Below are positions 28,722 through 37,100 of a DNA stretch of 64,000 nucleotides, in pieces. Origin of the DNA: Candidatus Gastranaerophilales bacterium (GTDB taxonomy: Bacteria > Cyanobacteriota > Vampirovibrionia > Gastranaerophilales > Gastranaerophilaceae); NCBI GenBank assembly GCA_944325515.1, contig CALVAO010000008.1, positions 28,899 through 92,898 on the forward strand, in the 5' to 3' direction. Every line of letters begins with the position of its first letter. Within the stretch, counting starts at the first letter, position 1. The notes below the pieces were generated by a model. The model made no database searches, was not told the DNA's origin, and was given only the letters and a program-made list of their open reading frames with translations. Made by a program: the position numbers and the translations under genes.

Positions 28722-30047
28722 ATGGTATCAGCGGGAGTTATATTTAAACGATTTATCCAAAAGCCGGAAGTCGGGCTGCTGGTGAATTATTCAAAACTTC
28801 AAGCCGGAGAAAGAGTTTTGTTTTGTGAAGGAAAAATTAAGGACAAAATTATTCCTAAAGATTTTGCTGCAGATCTTGGAACTGCATCTATTCAGATAAG
28901 CAGAGATTTAGAAAAACATTTTCCAAAGGCACAGGCTCAGATAAAAACCGTCTTTGGCAATTTAAAATCTGTTGATAAAATCCAAAATAGAGCAAAAGGA
29001 CCTGTATCCATTGCTCCTAAAATTTTAAGAGGAGTTAAAAGCGGAGAAGTCAACTCTTTTGAGAGTGCAAAAGCTTTTATTCTTGACGGAATAGGCTCAA
29101 GAGTTATTACAAAATCTCTGGATAAATTAGATAAAAAACAAATTAAAAATATGATTGAGAGTTTGAAAATTAATAACGAGCCGTTAAGCAGTAAACAGAA
29201 GATTTTGCTGGAAAAATATATTTATCAGCGCAAAATGACACCGTCAGAAGAATTGGAAGCTTTTCCGTTATTTGAAAAATTTGCACAGCTGTTGATTGAA
29301 AAACGTTCAAAACAGGTTGTTGATAATTTGAGTCTTTCTATCATAAAAAATCGTATGATAAAAGAAGGGCTTACATTGGAACAAATTAAAAAGCAGGGAT
29401 TGCTTCCGGATGATTTAATACAACGTTTAAAAAATGAAAAAATTGAACCGCTGGAAGTTACTTTGATTAATAACTATAGAGGCATGAACGGTTTGCCGGA
29501 GTTTAGCAGCAGGCAAATTCAAGCTTTAAGAAAAGTTACAGGCGGAAAAGTAATTATTCACTCAAGGGCAGATCTTGCGGATTATGAAAAGTTTCCGCGT
29601 ACGGCTTATTCAAAAGAGGAGTTAAAAGAATTTGCCGTTAAACCTTCCGGCTACAGAACCGCACAAATGAATATAATACATAAAGATGGTACTTTAGGCG
29701 AAATTCAGTTTAGAGGCAGTTATACAAATATGATTGGGGAATACGAGCATATTGCCTATGATTTAAGACAGGGCAAAAATACATTAGGTCCTATATTTGA
29801 TAACTTTAAATCTGCAATTTCAAAATTAACGCCCGAAGAGTATAATGAATATAATAAATATTTAGAAAAATGTTATAATTATTACAATAGATTAGAACTG
29901 GGGCTTCCTGCAATAAAACCGAAGCTTCCGCGAAAGTTTGATAAAATATTGTCAGAAGAAAGTATGAAAAAATTACATGATACAAATGAAGCCAGGCTTC
30001 ACAAGCTTAAAGAAGGTTTTAAACCACATTTTGAAGAAGTTGCTTAA
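28722..30047 (+). CDS. RelA/SpoT synthetase-fold protein with a large insertion
   Basis: 441 residues. The order of motifs follows the (p)ppGpp synthetase domain. First RAKGPVSIAPKILRG (family R-x-K-S...SI..K). Then DGIGSRVIT at 122-130 (DIxGxRVI). Then KPSGYRTAQMNIIHKDGTLGEIQFRG from about residue 307 (NGYRSxH ... EIQIRT), and MIGEYEHIAYDLRQGK (E-x-EH...YK). About 180 residues separate the second and third motifs, against roughly 50 in small alarmone synthetases, so a helical block of about 130 residues is inserted. It may make alarmones, or pyrophosphorylate another target as toxSAS enzymes do. AAGGAG precedes the ATG. The next gene is 12 bp downstream and may be its partner. Confidence 0.65.
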   Translation: MVSAGVIFKRFIQKPEVGLLVNYSKLQAGERVLFCEGKIKDKIIPKDFAADLGTASIQISRDLEKHFPKAQAQIKTVFGNLKSVDKIQNRAKGPVSIAPKILRGVKSGEVNSFESAKAFILDGIGSRVITKSLDKLDKKQIKNMIESLKINNEPLSSKQKILLEKYIYQRKMTPSEELEAFPLFEKFAQLLIEKRSKQVVDNLSLSIIKNRMIKEGLTLEQIKKQGLLPDDLIQRLKNEKIEPLEVTLINNYRGMNGLPEFSSRQIQALRKVTGGKVIIHSRADLADYEKFPRTAYSKEELKEFAVKPSGYRTAQMNIIHKDGTLGEIQFRGSYTNMIGEYEHIAYDLRQGKNTLGPIFDNFKSAISKLTPEEYNEYNKYLEKCYNYYNRLELGLPAIKPKLPRKFDKILSEESMKKLHDTNEARLHKLKEGFKPHFEEVA

Positions 30048-30059
30048 TAAGGATTTGGT

Positions 30060-30470
30060 ATGATAAAATACGATATAATAAGACTTGACAATAAGAATAT
30101 AAAATTTATTCCCAGAGGAATGACGAATATGAAATTTTCACAGGAGCTTGATAAAGTAATCTCTAAGATTAAAGAACGTATTGAAAAAGAAATTCCCGAT
30201 ACAGGCTATTTTAGGAATTTTGCGGAAGACCTTGCCAATAAAGATGACAATCTTTTTGCAAAATCTGTTTCGCTGGCTGTAGAGCGGGACGAAAATGTTG
30301 ATGGTAATGCACTTTTGCTGGTATCAGTTCTTCATCCTGCAATAAATATAGATGCATCTTCAATGCTGGCATGCGGAAAACGCGGACAGTTATTGGAATA
30401 CATGAATAAAGAAGGTTTTAAAGATGAAGTTGTAAAAAGAATTCATGAACTTGCGGATTCTTTTTTATAA
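30060..30470 (+). CDS. Small protein co-transcribed with the RelA/SpoT-like gene
   Basis: 136 residues, mixed alpha/beta, no family recognised. It contains a Lys/Glu-rich helix (FSQELDKVISKIKERIEKEI) and VDGNALLLVSVLHPAINIDASSMLACGKRGQLLEYM. It starts 12 bp after the upstream gene with AAGGA at 30049-30053. Tight coupling suggests a regulator or antitoxin-like partner of the alarmone-synthetase-fold protein, which is inference only. Confidence 0.55.
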   Translation: MIKYDIIRLDNKNIKFIPRGMTNMKFSQELDKVISKIKERIEKEIPDTGYFRNFAEDLANKDDNLFAKSVSLAVERDENVDGNALLLVSVLHPAINIDASSMLACGKRGQLLEYMNKEGFKDEVVKRIHELADSFL

Positions 30471-30479
30471 AAAACTTAG

Positions 30480-30512
30480 CGGGCGGATTTTCTGAAAAAA
30501 TCCGCCCGTTTG
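30480..30512 (+). terminator. Intrinsic terminator between convergent genes
   Basis: GGGCGGATTTT, loop CTGA, AAAATCCGCCC, then GTTT. It closes the RelA/SpoT-like operon from one side and the dehydrogenase from the other. Confidence 0.8.
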
Positions 30513-30515
30513 CTC

Positions 30516-31481
30516 TTACATTTTAATTAATATTTTTATGCTTTCTTTGGATTTATTAGCTTCAAAAGCCTCCAGCGCATCATCTATTGAATATGTTTTT
30601 GTAATAAATGGTTTAAAATTAATTCTATTGTTTTTCAAAAGTCTTAATGCGGGAGCAAATTGTCCGCAGCGAGAGCCTAAAACAGTAATTTCATCTATTA
30701 CAATCGGAGCAAGATTTAGTTCTTTTCCGCTTGCTACAGTACTTTTTAAGACAAGCACGCCTCGCGGTTTTGTTAATGCCATAGAGGTTTCAAAGCCGGA
30801 AGCGGTTCCTGTTGCTTCTACTACGACATCATATATTTTTTGTGGGGTAAATGTATTTAGCAGCTGAGTTTTTACTCCCTGCTCTTTTGCAATGTCGAGT
30901 TTGTTCTGGTGTTTGCCGACAAGAAGTACATCAAAATTTTGCGCTTGAAGAGTTAGTGCTGTTGTTAAGCCTAATTTTCCATCTCCGAGGACAAGAACTT
31001 TTGCAGTCGGTTCGATGTGAAGCTGTTCTGTTATTTCACAGGCTGCGGCAAGCGGTTCTACAAAAACTGCCTGTTCATCCAGTACATTATCCGGTACTTC
31101 AAACAAAACATTAGTTGGCATTGTCATATATTCAGCAAAGCAGCCGTCCTTTTCCCAGATTCCTAAAGTATGTCTGTTGGGACAATGGCGGTAATTCTTT
31201 TTGGCACACCATTCACAGGACGGATCATCACAGCCGTAGCTGATTTCTGCAACAACTCTTTTCCCGACAAGAGATTTGTCTTCCCCGTTAACTTCTTCTA
31301 CAACGCCGACAAATTCGTGCCCTAAAATTCCAACATAGCCCATATAACCTTTAGTGATTTCATAATCTGTGTTACAAATTCCGCCAAGAGTAACTCTTAT
31401 TAGAGCTTCGCCTTTTTGCGGAACTGGTTTGGGATAATTTTTATCTAACTTTAGTTCATTATCAAAAACAATTGCTTTCAT
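30516..31481 (-). CDS. Zinc-dependent medium-chain dehydrogenase
   Basis: A 321-residue MDR enzyme, second in this window. It has GGICNTDYEITKGYMGYVGILGHEFVGVVE (catalytic zinc), CDDPSCEWCAKKNYRHCPNR (structural zinc) and AKVLVLGDGKLGLTTALTL (NAD binding). It is closest in style to glucose/sorbitol-type dehydrogenases; the substrate is unknown. ATG at 31481 follows GGGAG by 8 nt. Confidence 0.82.
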   Translation of the reverse strand: MKAIVFDNELKLDKNYPKPVPQKGEALIRVTLGGICNTDYEITKGYMGYVGILGHEFVGVVEEVNGEDKSLVGKRVVAEISYGCDDPSCEWCAKKNYRHCPNRHTLGIWEKDGCFAEYMTMPTNVLFEVPDNVLDEQAVFVEPLAAACEITEQLHIEPTAKVLVLGDGKLGLTTALTLQAQNFDVLLVGKHQNKLDIAKEQGVKTQLLNTFTPQKIYDVVVEATGTASGFETSMALTKPRGVLVLKSTVASGKELNLAPIVIDEITVLGSRCGQFAPALRLLKNNRINFKPFITKTYSIDDALEAFEANKSKESIKILIKM

Positions 31482-31685
31482 TAATTTAACTCCCTTCAAT
31501 AAGAAAATACCATAAATACAAGACTTTAGGTTAAGATGTAAAAAACTCTTTACAATTCATAGTTGGATTTTGAAAATGTAGTAGTATATTTTTGTACTCG
31601 ATTTTGAAACAAGGGAAACCGCGTAGGATAAATCTTTTAAAGGTACAGGGAAAGTTTTACCCGTTTAAATTTTATAGGAGGTTTT

Positions 31686-32063
31686 ATGAGGCATTGCTGC
31701 CAATTTAAGCCCGATGATATTTATTATCTGAGGGATAATGATTTATTTTCATCCAGACAGTTAGCAATAGGTTTCTGCCCTATTTGTAAAAAACCTGTTG
31801 CAGAACTTACGGAATGGCGATTTGATGGAATTCTAAATAAAATTACTTCTTCCGGAATTAATGCAAATGATTTAATGCTAAAACACAACAGTGAAATCAT
31901 CTATTCCCAGAAAGAATGTAATTACAGAAGATTTAAATCAAAACCTTTTGGCTGGAAATACGGGCTTAATAAACAGGCTAAATCCGGCGGTAAAAACATG
32001 GTAAAACAATATGCATGTGATTTTTATGGCAACAAGGAATTAATTAAGTCTTCTCCTTGCTAA
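31686..32063 (+). CDS. Small cysteine-rich protein at the start of the phage-derived region
   Basis: 125 residues with a possible zinc knuckle: RHCCQFKPDD near the N-terminus and FCPICKKPVAEL in the middle, then a basic C-terminal half with RRFKSKPFGWKYGLNKQAK. No family is recognised. AGGAGG stands 4 nt before ATG. It is the first gene after the chromosomal dehydrogenase and precedes a small-terminase candidate, so it probably belongs to the prophage. Confidence 0.6.
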   Translation: MRHCCQFKPDDIYYLRDNDLFSSRQLAIGFCPICKKPVAELTEWRFDGILNKITSSGINANDLMLKHNSEIIYSQKECNYRRFKSKPFGWKYGLNKQAKSGGKNMVKQYACDFYGNKELIKSSPC

Positions 32064-32082
32064 ATATATGTTATATTTCTTT

Positions 32083-32168
32083 GATTGAGGGTTTTGTTTC
32101 ACCTTTCTCTCTCGTAACACTCCTGGTGTTTTCTATATATTTACCCCTGCCCTCAATCTTTTTTTTAT
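32083..32168 (+). terminator. Long-loop hairpin with T-run (terminator or small structured RNA)
   Basis: GATTGAGGG at 32083-32091 pairs with CCCTCAATC at 32150-32158, followed by a run of Ts. The 58-nt loop contains its own hairpin AACAC-TCCTG-GTGTT (32116-32130). A plain terminator rarely has such a loop, so a short structured RNA ending in its own terminator is possible. Confidence 0.5.
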
Positions 32169-32258
32169 TAATGATTATGAGGAATAAAGAGTGAATGATT
32201 ATTTATAAAATATACTATAGAACAATAGCTCTTTACACTTTGTCAAAAAGGGATTTTT

Positions 32259-32552
32259 ATGTCAAAAAATAACAACAAACAAAATGTAAACCAAAAACAC
32301 ATTGAATTCTACAACAAAGCCCTTGATATTCTGGAATTTATCCTTGACGAATTTTCTCGAGAGCTTACAAGAGCAGATATAGAGTTTTTAGAGCTGTCAA
32401 AAAATTCTATTTCTGTTCTTGATTTCTTAATTTCTTCAATTGGTAAAGTCCAAAAGGGGCAGCGGCTTGCACTCGGGCTTGATGACGAAACAACTGTAAA
32501 TGAAGAACCGGAAATTAATATTGTGGAAGGATTAACAGAAGACAAAATATAA
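32259..32552 (+). CDS. Phage protein, small-terminase candidate
   Basis: A 97-residue, mostly helical acidic protein: NQKHIEFYNKALDILEFILDEFSRELTRADIEFLELSKNSISVLDFLISSIGKVQKGQRLALGLDD. Its position ahead of virion genes, its size and its helical pattern fit a terminase small subunit, but there is no diagnostic motif. A large terminase would be expected next and is absent. The following gene is a toxin-like protein 11 bp away. Confidence 0.4.
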   Translation: MSKNNNKQNVNQKHIEFYNKALDILEFILDEFSRELTRADIEFLELSKNSISVLDFLISSIGKVQKGQRLALGLDDETTVNEEPEINIVEGLTEDKI

Positions 32553-32563
32553 AAGGAGATTTT

Positions 32564-33690
32564 ATGAGTTATTTAGATGATTATATAGAGAGTTGCTGCA
32601 AGAACGTGATTATCAGATTGCAGAAAAAATACTAAATGATATTGTTACGAATTTTATTCAGAACAAAAACAACACAATTTCTAATACCAGTGAATGTGCA
32701 GGTACTTATCCGGTAAGCGGTTATACCAGAGAAGATGGTACGGAAGTAAGAGGCTATATCAGAACTTGCGGAGCTGCACATGCCGGAAATTCTCAAAGTA
32801 GTAAAAATGTGAAAAAAGAAACTTATAAGCAAAACAATGAAGAAAATGACTGGCACAATGTTGAATTGGATGAAATAGACAGACTGCTGTATAAAGATAT
32901 TGCAGACTATACAAATATGCTGCAAGACGGCTCTGTCCTGGAAGGACGTGTAGAAAAATTCGGTGATAATAAATTATCTGTTGTTGAAGCAGTGCAAAAA
33001 GAAGCGGCACAACTGGATGCAGGTAATGAACAATTACCTGCAAAAGATTATTACAAAATAGCATTGGATTTAGCGGAAAATCCCGAAAAAGTTGTAAGCA
33101 ACGACCGAAACCAAGTATATAAATCGGGCAATTTGCCGGAATCGTTAAATCAAAAAGTTGTATTTGATAAAATTGCACAAGGCTTAAAAATTGATGCAAA
33201 TAATCCGAATAACATAGAAGTATTCAAAAATACAACAGTAGTTGCGCCGGAGCCGGATTCTAAGCTTATACAAGTAATAAAACGCTCAGATAAAATAAAA
33301 AATTTAATTAAATCCGAATATGAAAATATTGTGAACGGAGAGTATAAAAATCAATATTTTAAGAATGGTCTTGCCTTTGAAGCACCCGGTGGTGAAAAGA
33401 TTTTTAGTAAACAATGGCGGGATAAAATGACTTTATTTGGCGTATTACATAATGTTGATATATATGACCTAAAACAAGATGCGGATGATTCAATTACGCT
33501 GATTATTAGTGATTATTTTGATTTTGAACATTGGAATATTAATAAAAAAGATAATCTTTTTAATATTGGCATAAAATATGTTAACAATAATGCAAATAAT
33601 CAGCAAAATAGAGGTAGGCTTGAACCATATATACTTTATATTCCGATAAGATTTAGTCAAGAAGAATTAAGAGAACAATTTTTTAAATAA
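32564..33690 (+). pseudogene. Tagged YDFEHW-family toxin-like protein, frameshifted near its start (copy A)
   Basis: The natural start ATG 32564 follows AAAGGAG and reads MSYLDDYIES, matching MGVLDNYIND of the intact copy at 49157. A two-base excess in an AGAGAG run (32588-32593) throws the frame out and leads to a stop. Removing AG restores DDYIELLQERDYQIAEK. The remaining frame is open from TTG 32593 (365 residues). It carries the shared module at residues 34-63 (SGYTREDGTEVRGYIRTCG) and a long C-terminal domain with YYKIALDLAENPEKVVSN, TLFGVLHNVDIYDLKQ and ISDYFDFEHW. I do not recognise the catalytic type. It converges on a membrane gene with 24-bp overlap. Confidence 0.65.
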
Positions 33691-34128
33691 AAATGATAAA
33701 TAGTAAATAGGAAATAGATATATTGCAAAATAATAGTAATAACATTTACAACAAGTTGTAGTAAGTAATAGAAAATAATGTATTAATGAAATGAAAAATA
33801 TACAGTTATAAAAACGATTTTTTAATAAAAATTGAGAATGTACATTTATTTTCTTATTTGCGTGTTTTTGTTTTATAAATATTATTATTGCTGCTAATAT
33901 TGCGATAATTGCTGAACAGAATAGAATACAATAGTATATAGCAGCAATGAACAAAATTAAAATTCCTAATCCTGGAAATACAAAATCCCAATCTGCAAGA
34001 CACCATATCCATATCATAGAATATGTGACTATGAAAAATGAAGCTGGAGGTATGATTAATATATGCATAGCATGGTACTTTTTAAGCTTCATTAAAAAGT
34101 TGTATAATATTTTCAAGTATTTAATCAT
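33667..34128 (-). CDS. Four-helix membrane protein, putative immunity protein (family I, copy A)
   Basis: 153 residues with about four hydrophobic helices after a basic amphipathic start (MIKYLKILYNFLMKLKKYHAMHILIIPP). Homologues are at 34429-34889 (decayed) and 50330-50788 (intact). Each ends inside or next to the 3' end of a YDFEHW-family gene, facing it. This constant pairing suggests an immunity protein in the inner membrane; no family is known to me. -10 box TAAAAT lies 6 nt before ATG. Confidence 0.6.
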   Translation of the reverse strand: MIKYLKILYNFLMKLKKYHAMHILIIPPASFFIVTYSMIWIWCLADWDFVFPGLGILILFIAAIYYCILFCSAIIAILAAIIIFIKQKHANKKINVHSQFLLKNRFYNCIFFISLIHYFLLLTTTCCKCYYYYFAIYLFPIYYLSFLFKKLFS

Positions 34129-34140
34129 GAGAATATTTTA
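34129..34140 (-). promoter_or_regulatory. Leaderless promoter of the family I membrane gene
   Basis: On the minus strand TAAAAT (plus 34135-34140) is followed by 6 nt and ATG (34128). The same box and spacing precede the homologues at 34889 and 50788. Confidence 0.55.
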
Positions 34141-34281
34141 CAATATATTTTCCGAATTTACAAGGGGGTGGATGTGGTAAAAAGTAGCAACTATCGGCTG
34201 CAAAAGTAATACAACAATTGTGTTAGGAACAAATAGTCTTTTCCAATTTATTTATTTGTTGGGTTTCACCCAACCTACTGC

Positions 34282-34443
34282 TGGTTTAAGAATAAAGAGA
34301 ATGGTTTTAAAAATATATTAATAAAGAAAATAAATAATAATGCTGATAGTCAACAAAAAGCTGGTAAATTAAAACCTTATGTATTATATATACCTATAGA
34401 AATCAAATATGAAGAAATAAAAGAAATATTATCTGAAAAATAA
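34282..34443 (+). pseudogene. C-terminal remnant of a YDFEHW-family gene (copy B)
   Basis: The 53 codons from WFKNKENGF to ADSQQKAGKLKPYVLYIPIE...EILSEK match the end of the intact protein at 49157 (ADRQQRAGKLQPYMIYIPLH). The homology starts exactly after a GTTGGGT-TTC-ACCCAAC hairpin repeat at 34257-34272, so the upstream part was lost at or near that repeat. Confidence 0.75.
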
Positions 34444-34889
34444 ATATCCCCAAGGCAAAAGAAACATCATATAAGAATAATCATATAAAGATATTGGAAA
34501 TTCTATCTTGTTGCCAGATATGATAATTAAATAATTGACAAGTGTTAATATATATATAATATTATAGAATTTACTATTCAACAAAAAATTTGATTTAACA
34601 TATAGTTTTCTGTTTTGTATATATTGTATAATGAGAATTAAAATTTCAACAAACAATGCAGTGAATACAGAAAAAATTGCTATTGCTAAATAAATTATAA
34701 AAAGTACAAAGGAAATCAACCCTGCTTCATAAATATCATTAGTAGATCTTCCATCGATTATAATAATAATCCAAATAAAATATGGAATATTATAAAAAAT
34801 AGAGCTGAAGGTATGATTAATATATGTATGGCGTGGTACTTTTTAAGCTTCATTAACAGATTGTAAAAGAATTTCAAGTATTTAATCAT
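34429..34889 (-). pseudogene. Decayed family I membrane protein (copy B)
   Basis: From ATG 34889 the sequence reads MIKYLKFFYNLLMKLKKYHAIHILIIPSALFFI, then meets a stop and a frame change. Homology resumes in another frame as LFIIYLAIAIFSVFTALFVEILILI down to 34429. It faces the copy B toxin remnant, so a whole pair was duplicated and then lost function together. Confidence 0.7.
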
Positions 34890-34966
34890 AGGAATATTTT
34901 ACAATATATTTTCCAACCTTGCAAGGGCAGAATTAAAAAATTATAACTTTTTTAAGAAGGAGCTTT

Positions 34967-35356
34967 ATGGTAAAAGTTTTAATTCCGAGGGATAGTGAGT
35001 TTTGTTTGTATAAAAATGAGTGTAAAAATTTATACGAAAAGGTTCAACATAAAATTCATGATACAAACACTTTTGAGTTTATTTGTGCGAATACTTTTTT
35101 TTATATGTTTTTAGATGATAATAAACTTATCGGTGCAATTTATTATTTTGTGGATGAAGAGGGGAAATTATTTTTAAACGGATTTGCAAACAGAAAAATG
35201 CACAAACTTAATCTTGAATGTTTAAAAATGTCACTTGATTGGTTCAATACAGATATATACGCTCAATCCCAAAACCGCGCCTCCGCTTTTTGCCTTTTAA
35301 GATGCGGGTTTAAAAGGTCTAAAGAAAATTTATTTGTTTTTAAAAAGGGAATATAA
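34967..35356 (+). CDS. GNAT-like acetyltransferase domain protein
   Basis: 129 residues. The middle reads FFYMFLDDNKLIGAIYYFVDEEGKLFLNGFANRK, then a helix and YAQSQNRASAFCLLRCGFKRSKENLFVFKKG. The NRAS-x-x-LLRCGFK segment resembles motif B of GNAT N-acetyltransferases (N-x-A...LGF), and similar small proteins are common in phage genomes. AAGGAGC precedes the ATG. The substrate is unknown. Confidence 0.55.
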   Translation: MVKVLIPRDSEFCLYKNECKNLYEKVQHKIHDTNTFEFICANTFFYMFLDDNKLIGAIYYFVDEEGKLFLNGFANRKMHKLNLECLKMSLDWFNTDIYAQSQNRASAFCLLRCGFKRSKENLFVFKKGI

Positions 35357-35476
35357 AGTAATGCATAGTTGTGAAATATAAGCCCGCCAATGGCTGGAAT
35401 GTAGCAAGCAAGGTGGGATAAATTAGTATTTTTGGGGGGCAAATTTCTTAAGAACAGAATAATATATATTTCTTTA

Positions 35477-35491
35477 TGCTAAAATTCATAT
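35477..35491 (+). promoter_or_regulatory. Extended -10 promoter of the PHP-domain gene, leaderless geometry
   Basis: TGCTAAAAT at 35477-35485 is an extended -10 element (TGn plus TAAAAT). ATG follows after 6 nt. Confidence 0.6.
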
Positions 35492-36331
35492 ATGCAAGTA
35501 GGTATAGTAAATTCCAATAAACTTTTATTTAAAAGTAAAAAACTATCTCCAGAAGATTTAGAATATAAAAGGTTATTGCAAAAAGGTTTAAAGGATACAT
35601 ATGATATAACTTGTAAAGTTGAAAATTTAGACTCAATAGCAGGTCCTAATGAGTTAAAAAGTATTATAGAAAGGCTTAATCCCAGACAGTATGAAGCAGG
35701 AGAGGATTTTAGAGCAAATTTTCATATACACACTAATGCTTCAGATGGAAGGCTTACACCCAAAGAATTTCTAGAATTATGTAAAGATTGGGCGGATAAT
35801 ATTTTTAAATCGGGCAAAACAAGGGATGGGCTTCCGGCTTTTTCTGCGGCTATAACAGATCATAATAGAATAAAAAGTGTAAAAGAAACTATTGCAATAA
35901 TTGCAAATGAACCTAATAAATACAAAAATTTTAAATTTGTCGTTGGTTGCGAATTTATGTTTAACGGATACAAAAAGTCTCATTCAGCCTTTGAAGCAGT
36001 CGGGCTCGGATTTAATCCTTTTGACCAAACTCTTCAGCCTATGATGAAGGGATTTTCTTCTAACAATCAAGTTTCTGATATTAAAAAAGTCCTGGAGTCT
36101 GGCGGAATATTGTCCTGGGCACATCCTATTATTACTCCAAATAAAATTAATGATGATTTTTTCAGCTTTTTAAAAGTTAATGGAATTGGTGGAGTCGAAG
36201 GAAACTATCAATATAAAAAGTGGAATCGTGAATATATAAATACACTAAGACCAATTTTGGAAAAGTTTATAAATAAATTCAAAATGTTTGTAACTGGCGG
36301 CACGGACAGCCATGTTAAGAGTATTTTTTAA
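35492..36331 (+). CDS. PHP-domain metallophosphoesterase-like protein
   Basis: 279 residues. After about 70 non-conserved residues the PHP motifs come in order: HIHTNASDG at 78-86, ITDHNR, VGCEF, WAHP and GGTDSH at the very end. These bind a trinuclear metal site in PHP phosphatases such as histidinol-phosphate phosphatase and the polymerase proofreading domain. The protein stops seven residues after TDSH, earlier than usual, so a small C-terminal part may be missing. It lies in the cargo zone, has its own promoter and carries no shared module. The substrate is unknown. Confidence 0.75.
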   Translation: MQVGIVNSNKLLFKSKKLSPEDLEYKRLLQKGLKDTYDITCKVENLDSIAGPNELKSIIERLNPRQYEAGEDFRANFHIHTNASDGRLTPKEFLELCKDWADNIFKSGKTRDGLPAFSAAITDHNRIKSVKETIAIIANEPNKYKNFKFVVGCEFMFNGYKKSHSAFEAVGLGFNPFDQTLQPMMKGFSSNNQVSDIKKVLESGGILSWAHPIITPNKINDDFFSFLKVNGIGGVEGNYQYKKWNREYINTLRPILEKFINKFKMFVTGGTDSHVKSIF

Positions 36332-36416
36332 ACGCATAGGATAAGTTGGAGGTTTTAAACTATCCTATTGATACAATGCTATAGCAAATTTATTCGTGTT
36401 TAAGTATTATATTATT

Positions 36417-36968
36417 ATGTTAGTAAAATCTTTAAACAATAAAAAATTATTTTGTCAGCAATATTGGCAAAATGTTTTGAAAAAAAATAAAGAAATTCCA
36501 AATGTCGGAAGATTTGATTTCGCGGACGTAAATGACGAATTAATGGGATTTAATAATAATTATTTATCAAGCGGACATTTAGAATTTAGGCTGAAAAATA
36601 ACGATTTAGCTCAAAAGTTATTAAGTAAGCCTGCTGAAAATGACATTACTTTATGGCGCGGAATTCAGCAGCCGAATGAGAAGTATAAATATGCAAAAAA
36701 TATGTTTGAAAAATGTTCAAACTTGAAAAGCGGAGATGTTTTTTATATGCCGGAATATTCTTTCTGGAGCGAAAATAAAAAAGAAGCAATGAGTTATGCC
36801 AATAAAAACGGAATAATATATGAACTAAAAGTTCCTAAAGGAACGAATATTTTGCAACTCATTTATCCCATATTTAAAAGAGCATCTAAGTTTTTATGCA
36901 CAAAAAATACCTTAATATTAGAAGGAAAGAATAAATTAAATTATATAACATTAAATCTGCTATCATGA
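36417..36968 (+). CDS. ADP-ribosyltransferase-like toxin candidate
   Basis: 183 residues. The pattern follows small R-S-E class ADP-ribosyltransferases found in phages: ITLWRGIQ (NAD-binding Arg), then GDVFYMPEYSFWSENKKEAMSYANKNGIIYELKVPKGTNIL, where the STS position reads FWSENKKEA. A late segment is FLCTKNTLILEGKNKL. The catalytic ExE is not clear, so activity is uncertain. The ATG at 36417 lies 6 nt after TATTAT. A copy of the shared module lies 52 bp downstream of the stop, separated by a hairpin repeat, so this gene may have lost its tag. Confidence 0.5.
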   Translation: MLVKSLNNKKLFCQQYWQNVLKKNKEIPNVGRFDFADVNDELMGFNNNYLSSGHLEFRLKNNDLAQKLLSKPAENDITLWRGIQQPNEKYKYAKNMFEKCSNLKSGDVFYMPEYSFWSENKKEAMSYANKNGIIYELKVPKGTNILQLIYPIFKRASKFLCTKNTLILEGKNKLNYITLNLLS

Positions 36969-37019
36969 TTTTATAAGTAGGTTAGGCATTGCCTAACAAA
37001 AACTATATTAAATTAAAAG

Positions 37020-37100
37020 CCTGTAGGCGGATATACTCGAGAAGATGGAACAAAAGTCAGCGGTTATACAAGAACTTGTAGGGCTAGACACAATTATTAA
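37020..37100 (+). pseudogene. Orphan copy of the shared SGYTREDGT module
   Basis: The frame from 37020 reads PVGGYTREDGTKVSGYTRTC and ends with a mutated RARHNY before TAA (37098-37100). It matches the C-terminal module of the lipase at 37744 but has no start and no toxin domain. A GTTAGGCATTGCCTAAC hairpin repeat (36980-36996) lies just upstream, between it and the ADP-ribosyltransferase-like gene. Confidence 0.75.
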
